Assembly (NCBI GenBank): GCA_002344125.1 | Contig: DDTQ01000012.1 | Coordinates: 548,748-612,747 of the forward strand | Length of the DNA: 64,000 nt | Direction: 5' to 3' | DNA from: Ignavibacteria bacterium UBA2360 | Lineage (GTDB): Bacteria > Bacteroidota > Ignavibacteria > Tepidaquicellales > OLB5 | Part shown: one piece after another, positions 33,869 to 42,630 of the stretch | How positions within the stretch are numbered: the stretch's first letter is position 1 | Layout: every line of letters begins with the position of its first letter | Program-made: the position numbers and the translations under genes | Notes under the pieces: generated by a model | Told to the model about the DNA's origin: nothing | What the model saw: only the letters and a program-made list of their open reading frames with translations | Databases searched by the model: none

Positions 33869-35071
33869 TTGTATCTTGTGATTGTAGCGGCAATCGGCAC
33901 TTTCCTGCGTATGAAATTTGTGTACCCGGTAGAACTGTTTAACTTTGAAAATACACTGCACTCGCATTCACACTTCGCTATACTTGGTTGGCTGTATAAC
34001 GCGCTGTATATAGCGATTGTTTACATCTACGTAAAAGATACCGCTAAACAGAAAAAGTATAACATACTATTCTGGATAACACAGGTTTCAATTGTAGGAA
34101 TGCTTTTTACCTTTGCTTGGCAGGGCTATGCGGCTTATTCAATAACTTTTTCTACAATGCACATTTTCTGTTCCTATGCGTTTATTTTCTTTGTTCTAAA
34201 GGATATTGCAGTAGCAAAACATGAAACCCTTTCCCTGAGGTTCATCTATGGTGCTTTATTTTTCCTGTTCCTTTCCTCATTGGGTCCGTGGGGATTGGTT
34301 GTCGTAATGCTGCAGGGTTCCTCCGGCACTGATCTCTACAAACAGGTGATCTATTTTTACCTGCACTTTCAGTATAACGGGTGGTTTATTTTTGCCCTGA
34401 TTGGTTTATGGCTTAAGTATTTCGAATCCAAAGGTGCTAAGTTCAATGAGAAATCCGCTTCGGCAGCCTTCAATATACTGTTCTATTCCAATGTTGCAGC
34501 CTATACTCTCTCGCTATTGGGATTCAAACTTCCTGCTTTTATTTACTGGCTGGCAATAGTAAGTGCGTTTGCGCAGCTTGTTGGACTCCGTTACCTCTAT
34601 AAACTTCTATTCGCAAATGAAGTTAAAGTTTTTCATGATAAAAAAAATATTGTTCACCAATTGTTCAGGTTCAGTTTTCTTGCGCTTTTTGTAAAATACC
34701 TGATGCAGCTTATTTCCGCCCTGCCGGGTATCGGCGATGCCGCTTTTCTGAGCAGGGAAGTGACTATCGGGTTCATTCATCTGGTAATGATTGGAGTGAT
34801 CTCTGCGGGTATGCTTGGCTGGTTTGCGGGGTTTGATCTCATCAATTCAGCCAATAAGTGGTTTAAATATGGTATTTATCTGTTTCTTGCTTCATTTGTT
34901 TTGAGCGAAGTATTATTGTTCTACCCGGCCATTGTGATCTGGTTCAAAATTTCCGGAATTTCAAATTACGCTGTGTATATGTTTGTGTTATCATGTGGAA
35001 TGCTTGCCGGTACGATTGTTGTATTTATCGGTTGCTTGTCATACCCGCGAAGGCGGGTATCTGGAAATTGA
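33869..35071 (+). CDS. Polytopic membrane protein with HSHSHFAILGW motif
   Basis: This 400-residue protein has about ten to twelve membrane helices and a histidine-rich motif, HSHSHFAILGWLY (about 30-42), at the end of the first loop. The pattern recalls heme-copper oxidase subunit I-like or NnrS-like proteins but is not enough for assignment. The start is uncertain: the TTG at 33869 gives MYLVIVAAIG, but the frame is open to 33809 and encodes IEFKNKIILSLL just before it, a more natural N-region. The last residues, SYPRRRVSGN, and the stop are encoded by a dispersed REP (35038-35062), so the C-terminus has been rewritten by a repeat. Confidence 0.65.
   Translation: MYLVIVAAIGTFLRMKFVYPVELFNFENTLHSHSHFAILGWLYNALYIAIVYIYVKDTAKQKKYNILFWITQVSIVGMLFTFAWQGYAAYSITFSTMHIFCSYAFIFFVLKDIAVAKHETLSLRFIYGALFFLFLSSLGPWGLVVVMLQGSSGTDLYKQVIYFYLHFQYNGWFIFALIGLWLKYFESKGAKFNEKSASAAFNILFYSNVAAYTLSLLGFKLPAFIYWLAIVSAFAQLVGLRYLYKLLFANEVKVFHDKKNIVHQLFRFSFLALFVKYLMQLISALPGIGDAAFLSREVTIGFIHLVMIGVISAGMLGWFAGFDLINSANKWFKYGIYLFLASFVLSEVLLFYPAIVIWFKISGISNYAVYMFVLSCGMLAGTIVVFIGCLSYPRRRVSGN
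35038..35062. repeat. CATTCCCGCG-type REP forming the end of a gene
   Basis: gtcatacccgcgaaggcggg plus tatct is a member of the REP family. It is read in frame as SYPRRRVS and leads into the stop of the membrane protein. A second palindrome, cgCCTGCAtgcTGCAGG, lies at 35122-35138. Confidence 0.85.
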
Positions 35072-35153
35072 TTTAAGCAGAAAATGGATCTTTGAAATAC
35101 GCGAATTTTATATAAAGTGACGCCTGCATGCTGCAGGCAGGTGTATGATAAGT

Positions 35154-35624
35154 TTAATCAATTATCTGCTTCAGATGATAATCCATATGTACAACATAAT
35201 CTTCGATCAGCCACAAGAGTGACTTATCCGCAGTATCTTCACGGAATGCGGCATTGGCAGGTTCAATTTTAACCGAAAGTTTGCTTTCAGGCATGTTGGA
35301 AATTATCCGAACTATCTGCTTATTCAATGTGACCCAATAATTCAGAAGTTCCACTGTATCCATTTCATTGTAATGGTTCACGCTCACCCATTCATCCTGT
35401 GCGTAAGATACTACAGCAAACGGCTCCGCCTCAAATTGCGCGCGAACAAATCTGCTTAAGTTATTTACGGCGGAATCACACAAATGACCCAGAATTTCTT
35501 TCTTTGACCATTTCTGAGGAGAGATCTTATATTCAAGATCCTCAGTTTGTAGATTTTTTATCCTGTCCGGCGCAGCAGCTGTTAATGAATTGATCTTATT
35601 TACGGAATTGAACAATACATTCAT
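35154..35624 (-). CDS. DinB-like metal-dependent four-helix protein
   Basis: This 156-residue protein has the DinB_2 pattern: helix 1 ending ALTAAAP-like, WSKKEILGHLCDSAVNNLSRF with the first metal histidine, and a C-terminal helix LLWLIEDYVVHMDYHLKQI with the usual H-x3-H pair. DinB proteins include thiol-dependent transferases and many of unknown function. It is the last gene of a six-gene minus-strand operon and overlaps the upstream lipoprotein gene by 4 bp. It is one of four DinB-like proteins in the window. Confidence 0.82.
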   Translation of the reverse strand: MNVLFNSVNKINSLTAAAPDRIKNLQTEDLEYKISPQKWSKKEILGHLCDSAVNNLSRFVRAQFEAEPFAVVSYAQDEWVSVNHYNEMDTVELLNYWVTLNKQIVRIISNMPESKLSVKIEPANAAFREDTADKSLLWLIEDYVVHMDYHLKQIID

Positions 35625-36013
35625 TTTGTTTTTTGTTTGTTTGTTGAGTCACTTACGCTCTCACCCAGGAAGTATGGAACGCAGTTAGGATGTTTTGCTT
35701 TTATGTAATCAATGAATTGCAGCGTGTACTCTTCGCTGCCGCTGAATTTGTTCTCCAACTGGTCAACTTTTTCAAGGCACGGTGCAAGTTCAAGTACTTT
35801 TACCTCAAATGAATCTGCGTAAACTTCTCTTGTAAGGGAATCCTTTGAGCTTATCATTTTATCAAGGTAAGGCTTCAACGGCTCTATGCAATTACATATC
35901 GATTTTATTGCCTTTCTGTCATCACTTTTTATCAGGTCATACTTATCTTCACTGCCTGAACAGCCCCAAACATAAGCAAGTATCAGAATGAATAATATTA
36001 CACTTTTACGCAC
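35621..36013 (-). CDS. Small lipoprotein of unknown function
   Basis: This 130-residue protein has a signal with a plausible lipobox (AYVWGC, Cys18). The mature part is helical and charged, with three more cysteines (SICNCIE and LAPCLEK), and a later PNCVPYF. No family is recognised. It overlaps the end of the cyclase gene by 16 bp and the start of the DinB gene by 4 bp, so all three are translationally coupled. Confidence 0.65.
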   Translation of the reverse strand: MRKSVILFILILAYVWGCSGSEDKYDLIKSDDRKAIKSICNCIEPLKPYLDKMISSKDSLTREVYADSFEVKVLELAPCLEKVDQLENKFSGSEEYTLQFIDYIKAKHPNCVPYFLGESVSDSTNKQKTK

Positions 36014-37290
36014 ATTACCTCCATTGGTTTTTCAAACCCTTTTATTGAAATTTCACCAAGCGACTCAACCGCCTGGCCATTTGTACTAATGCTTTCAAGA
36101 AATTCTCTTGTAACTAAAAATTGCGTGCGATATTCTTTATTCAGCTGCTCTAGCCTTGCGGCTGTGATTACAGTCGTGCCTGCTATGGAATACTGCTTCC
36201 TGATTTCGTTGCCAATGTTGCCCGTTATTACTTCGCCTGAATGAATGCCGATACCTACCCTTGTTATTGGGATCACTCCAACTTCTGCCAGCACTTTGAT
36301 CTTGTGAATTATCTCAAGTCCCGCGTTAAACGCATTTTGCGAGTGATCGTTTGTCGCAATCGGGATCCCAAAGCTTGCCATAAAACCATCACCTAAAAAC
36401 TGGTTCACCAAACCCTTATGCTTTGAAATGATTTCTATAAGCGGGTCAAATATATTGTTCTGGAACTGAATTATCTCCGCGGGGTCTTTGGTTTCAGCGT
36501 AAGAACTGAAATTCCGTATATCTAAAAACATTATCGTGGCACTCACTCTTTTTATATCCAGGTCGTCTTTCCGCAGTATCAGCTCATCTACAATTTCACG
36601 GGATACCTGCTGCCCGAATAGGCTGATGATCTTCTGCTTTTCCATCAGCTGGCTGAATGAATTCTGTACACGATTATTTATTTCTGATGCTATCATTCCT
36701 GCTGCCGCGCCCGTGAACAGCATCATTACAGCCCTTACATAATAAGAGGCAATTGGCATGTGTGAGCCTGGATCCTGCGAAGGAATTATGTAGTTGTATA
36801 TGTAATATGTTAAAGCTGAATATTGCAAAGCCGCAAAAACACCAAGGAAAAAACTTATCCTGAAATTAAGCTGAAGTGAGGAAATCGCTATTAGAAGGAA
36901 GTATGTCAGAAAATAGGGAGCATCAAGATAAACTGCCCGTTCTTCAATTACAGTAAGCATGAACATCAGTATTCCGGGAAAAACTATTTCAATTAAGGTA
37001 TGCGCCAGCTTCAGATGTTCGTTTATTGATATACGGTTCCTGATGTATCTTCTTAGCAGCGCCAGAAAGATAAGCTCATAGCAAAGGAAGAAAAACACCC
37101 ATAGAATAATTGCGTAACCGGAAGATTTGTATTTGAAAAATCGCTGGAGATCAAGGAAGTCCATGTAGTTGTTTGCAATGCTTATTATCATACCAAATCC
37201 GAGCAGGTAGCATATTATCTTTACACGCTTGTATTCACTCAGAGTTTTTTCAAACTCAAATTCCTTCTTAAAAGAATTATCCCTTATCAA
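35998..37290 (-). CDS. Membrane-bound class III adenylate/guanylate cyclase
   Basis: This 430-residue protein has an N-terminal membrane module of about six helices (residues about 22-215) and a short coiled linker. A C-terminal cyclase homology domain (about 240-420) follows. Metal-binding aspartates are visible in TIMFLDIRNFSSY and NQFLGDGFMASFG; GIGIHSGEVITGNIG and SIAGTTVITAARLE are the remaining signatures. It should make cAMP or cGMP from the nucleotide triphosphate. No cNMP-binding regulator is in the window. It starts at a TTG at 37290, 8 bp past the DUF1572-like stop. The 16-bp overlap with the lipoprotein gene implies coupling. Confidence 0.88.
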   Translation of the reverse strand: MIRDNSFKKEFEFEKTLSEYKRVKIICYLLGFGMIISIANNYMDFLDLQRFFKYKSSGYAIILWVFFFLCYELIFLALLRRYIRNRISINEHLKLAHTLIEIVFPGILMFMLTVIEERAVYLDAPYFLTYFLLIAISSLQLNFRISFFLGVFAALQYSALTYYIYNYIIPSQDPGSHMPIASYYVRAVMMLFTGAAAGMIASEINNRVQNSFSQLMEKQKIISLFGQQVSREIVDELILRKDDLDIKRVSATIMFLDIRNFSSYAETKDPAEIIQFQNNIFDPLIEIISKHKGLVNQFLGDGFMASFGIPIATNDHSQNAFNAGLEIIHKIKVLAEVGVIPITRVGIGIHSGEVITGNIGNEIRKQYSIAGTTVITAARLEQLNKEYRTQFLVTREFLESISTNGQAVESLGEISIKGFEKPMEVMCVKV

Positions 37291-37298
37291 TGTAGAAT

Positions 37299-37745
37299 TT
37301 ATTTTTCTGAAACAGTAAGTAATCTGCGGTGATAGTTGATCTGTCCAACATGATATGCCAGGTGGAAAGCAAGCCTTATAAGGGCGTCATAAACTGTTTG
37401 CTCCTCACCATGTGAAGTTTCAGGAAACTCTCCTTTTAGCTGTTCGGGTGTAAGTGATTCAATTATTGGCAATACAATTGCCCCTGTGTTTTCAATTTCA
37501 TCCAGTATCGCCTGTTTGGCTGTTCCTCTTTGTGTGAATTCATTGTCCCTGTCGCGAATATACCCGTCTTTGCCGATAACCGCTCCGATATTGTGCCTTA
37601 AGTTGCCGCAAATGTGCATAGCAAGGTTTGCGGGAGTGTTATTAATAGCGCCCCACAGTTTCCAAAGGTCGCTCTCATTCTCATATAAAGAAATTTCTTT
37701 TTTCAGGCTTTCAAGGTATTTACTGTATTGTGATGTGATATATTT
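37299..37745 (-). CDS. DinB/DUF1572-like protein
   Basis: I take the ATG at 37745 (148 residues); a TTG at 37778 would overlap the upstream gene. The helical protein has ANLAMHICGNLRHNIGAVIG, an RDRDNEF segment and the C-terminal LIRLAFHLAYHVGQINYHRR, in which histidines form the DinB metal site. It is clearly related to the protein at 51893-52399 (same LCGN, DRD and H.YHTGQI-type motifs). It belongs to the operon ending at 35154. Function unknown. Confidence 0.8.
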   Translation of the reverse strand, partial: KYITSQYSKYLESLKKEISLYENESDLWKLWGAINNTPANLAMHICGNLRHNIGAVIGKDGYIRDRDNEFTQRGTAKQAILDEIENTGAIVLPIIESLTPEQLKGEFPETSHGEEQTVYDALIRLAFHLAYHVGQINYHRRLLTVSEK

Positions 37746-37756
37746 CATTTGCTTTT

Positions 37757-38248
37757 TTAAATGATCTTTAACAGCCAAATAATGTAAACAACTGCAAGTA
37801 CCAGCATTACTCCTGTCATAATTAATCTGAACTTGAAACCCGGACGCAGTTCCTGCTGCGCCTCATCTTTTAATTCCTGCGGCATTGTTGTGTGCGATAT
37901 GTTTATTGAATTATTCTTTATTGAACCATTCTGTGATGCTGAATTCTGCGATAGATTTGGCGCCATTACATTGAAACCGGAGTTTTCAAGTTTGCTCAGC
38001 CCGTTTTTTACCATCTCTTTGACCCCGGACGGCATCTGGTCTATGCTGCTGTATTGCTTCCCGTTATAAAAGAATGAACTGAAATTCGCGGTAATCGGTT
38101 TTTGGCTGCCGGTAGCGTTTGCATTCAGCAGCCCTTCAACAAAATCCGGGATGCCGTTGTTGTTCTCATCCTTAAACATTACCTTGTACTCATCCGGTAT
38201 TTCGTTGAGGCTGTTATATTCTTTACCGTTAAAATTTATCTTACTCAT
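37757..38248 (-). CDS. Tail-anchored protein with Ca-loop-like motif
   Basis: I choose the ATG at 38248 (163 residues, MSKINFNGKEYNSLNEIPDE); the longer frame would run into the upstream acetyltransferase gene. Two similar units, FNGKEYNSLNEIPDEYK and YNGKQYSSIDQMPSGVK, suggest an internal repeat. Between them DENNNGIPDFVE looks like an EF-hand or thrombospondin type 3-like calcium loop. A linker rich in N and S leads to one C-terminal membrane helix (about 139-160). No known family. It lies within the acetyltransferase-to-DinB operon. Confidence 0.65.
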   Translation of the reverse strand: MSKINFNGKEYNSLNEIPDEYKVMFKDENNNGIPDFVEGLLNANATGSQKPITANFSSFFYNGKQYSSIDQMPSGVKEMVKNGLSKLENSGFNVMAPNLSQNSASQNGSIKNNSINISHTTMPQELKDEAQQELRPGFKFRLIMTGVMLVLAVVYIIWLLKII

Positions 38249-38270
38249 GTTATCAATTATATCTCTTTGC

Positions 38271-38879
38271 TTAACCCGCTTTTTTAATATTGTTTTTCCA
38301 TTCTTCATTGTTTTCTGCAATACCAACAACCTGCATCCATTTATGTTCGGGGAGCGTTTCTATCTTCATTCCCAGCCTTTTCAGGACTGCCATTGATGGA
38401 TTATTATACTTATGCGTAATACCCACTATCCTTTGAAGTTTAAGCGTTTCAAATCCGTATTTTATCAGACCCGCTGCTGCTTCGTGGGCAAACCCGCGGC
38501 ACTGGTAATGAGATGATACTGCGAAAAATATTCCAACCTCCGGATAATTCCTCTCACCCTCCACGGCATCCGCTATGTAGCGGTAATAAGGCACAAGTCC
38601 AAGCGGCGCAAGTACGGGTACGAATCCGCATGCGCCTATAATTTGAAGCGAATCCTTAAGCACAATAGCATGCTCGCCGTAAGGCGGATTAAGAAGCATC
38701 CTGTTCTGTTTGTAGCCCTGGATTGTCCACTCAAGCCACTCCTTACGCTGCGCTATGGATGAATCCTGCAGCTTGGAATCAATGAACTTCAGTTCAACAT
38801 CAAGTATCCTGTAAATCTCTCCCAGGTCAGTCGGGCGGAATTCACGAATGATTAATCTTTCGGTTACTATTGGTTTCAT
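38271..38879 (-). CDS. GNAT-family N-acetyltransferase (RimJ/RimL type)
   Basis: This 202-residue protein starts MKPIVTERLIIREFRPTDL, the RimJ/RimL-type beginning. It has VEGERNYPEVGIFFAVSSHYQCRGFAHEAAAGLIKYGFE, containing the acetyl-CoA-binding Q/RGxG/A-like turn (QCRGFA). KRLGMKIE closes the fold. It uses acetyl-CoA to modify an amine; the substrate is unknown. It is the first gene of the six-gene minus operon. The divergent comEC gene starts 125 bp away. Confidence 0.85.
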   Translation of the reverse strand: MKPIVTERLIIREFRPTDLGEIYRILDVELKFIDSKLQDSSIAQRKEWLEWTIQGYKQNRMLLNPPYGEHAIVLKDSLQIIGACGFVPVLAPLGLVPYYRYIADAVEGERNYPEVGIFFAVSSHYQCRGFAHEAAAGLIKYGFETLKLQRIVGITHKYNNPSMAVLKRLGMKIETLPEHKWMQVVGIAENNEEWKNNIKKAG

Positions 38880-38990
38880 ACTTATTCTCTTATTGCTGCA
38901 AATTACTAAATTATTTGGTTAGTTTACATAGAAGGATATTTACAGAAGTTTGGAAATATCATTACTCTCATATGTTATAAGAAATATTGT

Positions 38991-38998
38991 TAACTTTG
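38991..38998 (+). promoter_or_regulatory. -7 box just before comEC
   Basis: TAACTTTG matches TAnnTTTG. It lies 6 bp before the ATG at 39005, so the transcript would be leaderless or nearly so. It also argues against the TTG at 38987 as the start. Confidence 0.5.
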
Positions 38999-39004
38999 TT
39001 ATGT

Positions 39005-41413
39005 ATGTTAATATCCTTCAGTAAGAAATACCCGGCTGCTCTCACCGCGATTCCACTGGCATTGGGCATTGTGATAAGCCGCTTCTTAATGCCGGATCTC
39101 TCATCATTGCCTGAGTGGTCTTTCCTTCTGATATTGTTAACAATTGCGTGCTTTGTTATTGCTCTCTACAATAAAATACCCGGGCATGGTTACTCTAAGC
39201 ATCTATATATACTCTTGTTAATACTATTCGGCTTATTTTCGTTTCAGTACAGATATTACAAAACTGACCCCGGTAATATTTCTGAACTTGTTAAAAATTC
39301 AAAAGCAGGCACTGTGCTCAAGGGCATAATTGCCGAGCAGCCGGAGGTGAAAGATGACAGGATACGGCTGCTGCTAAGGTTAAATTCTGTAAATGATTCT
39401 GCTGCTTCCGGATATATACTTGCCTCAGTTTACCGCAATAAATTCAAAGAAGATGTGCCCGTTTCACTCACATACGGTGATGTAGTTGAACTAAAAGGCA
39501 AAATTGAACCGCTGCCAATGCAGCGCAATCCGGGTGAGTTTGATTACGGGCTCTACCTGAAAATGCATGGAGTTGATGCCGTATTTTCCGCGTACGGATT
39601 TGAAAACATAACTCTCACCGGGCATGAAGAGCAAAATCCATGGTACACTTACGTCATTATTCCGGTTAAACAGTATTCAATTAAAACCATAAATGAAAAT
39701 CTGAGCGGCCAGGAAGGAGAATATCTCAAAGGCCTTCTGCTTGGCGAGAGAAGTAATATATCCGGTGAAACAAAGGAAAACTTCATCTATGCCGGAGTTG
39801 CTCATATAATTGCTGTATCCGGACTGAATGTAGCCTACGTTGCATTGATCTTGTGGGCAATCCTCATCTTCATTCCTGTAAAACACTCATACAAAATATT
39901 CATCACAATTTTGTGCCTGCTGTTCTATATGGATCTCACCGGCAACACACCTTCAATTGTTCGCGCTGTTATTATGGCATCCATTTTTCTGCTTGCGCAG
40001 ATCGCGCAGCGTAAACCCAACAGCTACAATATTATTTCATTTGCTGCTCTCGTAATATTGGTTATTGATCCGAGGCAATTGTTTGACGCGGGATTTATAC
40101 TCTCATTTTCAGCGCTGCTTTCTATCATTGCTGTCTATCCTGTATTGAACAATTGGGTAAACAGCATTAAGTGGTATAAAGAACTCAACCCGGAAAAATA
40201 TTCGGTTAGATCTTTTAAGGCAGTTATTGCGTTGTTCCTTGGAACGTTTGCGGCGCAGCTTGGGACGTTGCCAATTACAGCTATAATGTTCAAGAAAGTT
40301 TCGGTGATATCGCTCCTTTCAAACCTGTTTGCCATACCGCTTTCAAATATTTCGCTCGCTGTCGGATTTGTAATGGTTATATTGTCAATCTTTTCTTCAT
40401 GGCTCGGTTCTGTGTTCGGAGCTGTGAACCAAGTGCTGCTGTTTGTTCAGCTAACGCTTATTGAATACTGCGCGAATGTGGATTTTGCCTTCGTGCAAAC
40501 GTATTTTGTTGATGGAATGATGCTTTTATTTTACTATATAGTTCTTGTGTTGATACTAACAATTAACCTTAAGAATTACAAAATACGTTTGGCAGCTTCG
40601 CTGCTGCTTGTCCTTAATTTTGCAGTGTGGAAAGATGTATCCGCATTAACTGATGAAGCTGAAATTACATTCCTTAATACCGGCGCCGCAAACTGCACTT
40701 ATATCAAAATGCCCGGCGGAACGAACGTGATGGTGAACGCAGGCACATCTAATGAAAGGTTTAATTCCGCTCAAAGGACTATTTTACCATACATCCGCTC
40801 AGCCGGAAATGATAGAATCGACCTACTGATAATCAATTCAATGGATAAAAATGAATTCCGAAATCTGCTTTACCTTCTGCAAAATGCTGATGTTAAAAAG
40901 CTGATGATACCGGTCTATTACAAAAAAATTATCTCAGAAAACGCTTTCAAAGGGAATTTCAAAAATACTGAAGTTGAGTTTGTGAGCGGGTCTAAGATCG
41001 TAAACAGAAATGGGAATTTCAGGATATTCATTTATTACGATAGTCTCTGCCGCGGAAGTACCATGATGACCCAGTTTTTGTATGGAGAGCAGTCCTTTAT
41101 CTTTACCGATGCAGTTAAACCCGAAGAGATAATATTCAACTCGGTTTATCTGAATATCCTTGATCTGAATTCACAGGTCATCCGTGTGCCCGGTTCAGGT
41201 TCATTTTTAACCACTCCTGCGGAATTTATAACAGTGGTTAATCCCGCTTACATCCTTATCGGTGAAACCGTTTCGGGCAGAAGACGGGTCAATTCCGAAA
41301 TTTTTTCAGCTGCACTCAATGAAAACGGTTACAATATACTTGATGTAGGTAAATCAGGCGCCATTATCTTCAAAACAAACGGTGATTATACCAAAAGGGT
41401 AGTGTGGAAGTAG
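39005..41413 (+). CDS. comEC: ComEC/Rec2-type DNA uptake channel with degenerate C-terminal domain
   Basis: From the ATG at 39005 this is 802 residues. It has an N-terminal DUF4131-like region (two to three membrane helices, then an OB-like soluble part to about 190). The Competence domain follows, with YLKGLLLGERSNISGETKE, HIIAVSGLNVAYVAL and TPSIVRAVIMASIFLLAQ. ComEC forms the inner-membrane channel for single-stranded DNA uptake. The C-terminal MBL-like domain (about 555-800) keeps the fold (FLNTGAANCTYIKMPGG, LPYIRSAGNDRIDLLIIN) but has NSMDKNEF where HxHxDH should be. It therefore probably lacks nuclease activity. Confidence 0.88.
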   Translation: MLISFSKKYPAALTAIPLALGIVISRFLMPDLSSLPEWSFLLILLTIACFVIALYNKIPGHGYSKHLYILLLILFGLFSFQYRYYKTDPGNISELVKNSKAGTVLKGIIAEQPEVKDDRIRLLLRLNSVNDSAASGYILASVYRNKFKEDVPVSLTYGDVVELKGKIEPLPMQRNPGEFDYGLYLKMHGVDAVFSAYGFENITLTGHEEQNPWYTYVIIPVKQYSIKTINENLSGQEGEYLKGLLLGERSNISGETKENFIYAGVAHIIAVSGLNVAYVALILWAILIFIPVKHSYKIFITILCLLFYMDLTGNTPSIVRAVIMASIFLLAQIAQRKPNSYNIISFAALVILVIDPRQLFDAGFILSFSALLSIIAVYPVLNNWVNSIKWYKELNPEKYSVRSFKAVIALFLGTFAAQLGTLPITAIMFKKVSVISLLSNLFAIPLSNISLAVGFVMVILSIFSSWLGSVFGAVNQVLLFVQLTLIEYCANVDFAFVQTYFVDGMMLLFYYIVLVLILTINLKNYKIRLAASLLLVLNFAVWKDVSALTDEAEITFLNTGAANCTYIKMPGGTNVMVNAGTSNERFNSAQRTILPYIRSAGNDRIDLLIINSMDKNEFRNLLYLLQNADVKKLMIPVYYKKIISENAFKGNFKNTEVEFVSGSKIVNRNGNFRIFIYYDSLCRGSTMMTQFLYGEQSFIFTDAVKPEEIIFNSVYLNILDLNSQVIRVPGSGSFLTTPAEFITVVNPAYILIGETVSGRRRVNSEIFSAALNENGYNILDVGKSGAIIFKTNGDYTKRVVWK

Positions 41414-41433
41414 TATCCTTATCCCGCGTGTTT

Positions 41434-41458
41434 CACATCCCCGCGCAGGCGGGGATCT
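41434..41458. repeat. CATCCCCGCG..GCGGGGAT REP
   Basis: cacatccccgcgcaggcggg plus gatct belongs to the REP family. It lies 20 bp past comEC and is followed by a fragment of the TTTGCGAG family (cctcgcagagtttg). Confidence 0.8.
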
Positions 41459-41546
41459 CAGTTTGCAAATGCCACAAAGAATCTCATTGTCCTCGCAGAG
41501 TTTGAAAAAACGAAATTTGCGGGTGCAGCGAAAGCAATCAAGAGTA

Positions 41547-41942
41547 CTATTTCAAAATTCCATACAAAATGAAAGATCCCAATAGAAAAGTTATTGGAGA
41601 AAGTATGCGAAACCGGTTTGGGGTAAGAAATTCTGCGAATTTTAGTGAAAAACTCTGGTGAAGTTTCCGGGGGATTAAATATAAAATAAAGGAAGAGAAA
41701 AGCATGAACCAACCTGTAACACTGAAAATATTCGGGAATCTTGAAAGTTCCGCGGCTAATATCAAACCAAGTGATACTATCATTCGAAATGTTATCTCAC
41801 CATAATTGATCAAATTAGTGCTTCCTGCTTTTCGAAGCAGCTCACGCGCCTTTGCAGGCTTAACAAGCATAATAACTCCGCAGAATACAATATAGACCCC
41901 AAATAATACAACTATCCACTTAGCTGCAATTGTAATTAACAA
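41547..41942 (-). CDS. Four-TM membrane protein of unknown function
   Basis: This 131-residue protein has four membrane segments (about 8-26, 47-64, 70-88 and 112-130). Short loops include KPAKARELLRKAGS and PRKLHQSFSLKF. I do not recognise the family. It starts 8 bp after thiN ends on the same strand and is probably co-transcribed with thiN and pdaD, though no functional link is apparent. Confidence 0.65.
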   Translation of the reverse strand: MLITIAAKWIVVLFGVYIVFCGVIMLVKPAKARELLRKAGSTNLINYGEITFRMIVSLGLILAAELSRFPNIFSVTGWFMLFSSFILYLIPRKLHQSFSLKFAEFLTPNRFRILSPITFLLGSFILYGILK

Positions 41943-41950
41943 TTTATGAT

Positions 41951-42604
41951 TTATTTTCTGAACAAGATTAACAAATGTCCTTTGAGCAGACTAATGCGAA
42001 AAGTCTTATCCATGGCCTCATTCAACGCGCCTTCGCGCACGCCTGATTCAAGTGTTCCGTTTTTTAGCGAATACTTCAATCCACTGGTTGTAACTCCGGC
42101 CGCCTTCGGCAGGGGAATCAGTGAAACAACATTGCCTGGTTTACATTCAAACTCAGCACTCTTGCCAATAATTTCTCCCACAAAGCCGTTCTCATAGATC
42201 CTGATCTTGGCTTTCCTGTGAAACTTTTTCAATATACTCAGATTGTTTAGCGTATGGTCAAGCCGCTTGCCGCCAATACCAATTATATATATCTGTCTGA
42301 ATTTTTTAGATAGGGCATAAATGATCGCTTTTTCAAGATCGTTCTTGTTCTGATTAATTACCTTGTTAACAATAACCTCTTTCTTTGAGAAATATTTAAG
42401 AGTTTCGGGTTTTGCGGAATCCAGGTCGCCTATAATAACATCGGGCCTCACACCCGCGGATTTCAGAAAATCAGAAGCCCCGTCACAGGCAATCATACTA
42501 ATTGCCCTGCGGGGCTTGTTAATTTCCAATAGGTGTTTAAGGTCCTTTTTATAGATCTTGCCGTTTGATACAATGATACATGTTTTTAAATTGGAAGATC
42601 TCAC
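41951..42604 (-). CDS. thiN: Thiamine pyrophosphokinase
   Basis: This 217-residue enzyme transfers pyrophosphate from ATP to thiamine, giving thiamine diphosphate. Recognisable blocks are ACDGASDFL (about 39-47), PDVIIGDLDS with catalytic aspartates (about 54-63), NQNKNDLEKAI (about 84-94) and GGKRLDHTLNNLSIL (about 110-124). The C-terminal beta domain with TTSGLKYSL completes the thiamine site. The last residues run into the next gene spacing without overlap. It lies 26 bp after pdaD. Confidence 0.9.
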   Translation of the reverse strand: MRSSNLKTCIIVSNGKIYKKDLKHLLEINKPRRAISMIACDGASDFLKSAGVRPDVIIGDLDSAKPETLKYFSKKEVIVNKVINQNKNDLEKAIIYALSKKFRQIYIIGIGGKRLDHTLNNLSILKKFHRKAKIRIYENGFVGEIIGKSAEFECKPGNVVSLIPLPKAAGVTTSGLKYSLKNGTLESGVREGALNEAMDKTFRISLLKGHLLILFRK

Positions 42605-42630
42605 TATTTCGCTATTTCATAATTCGCTTC

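Noticed and set aside
33869..35071. Firm annotation as cytochrome oxidase subunit I
   Set aside because: Only the HSHSHFAILGW segment is suggestive; the remaining heme and copper ligands could not be placed by eye.
37745..37778. Longer starts for the DUF1572-like, tail-anchored, FolE and SmpB genes
   Set aside because: They need TTG starts or overlap neighbours and add residues atypical of the families; internal ATGs were preferred.
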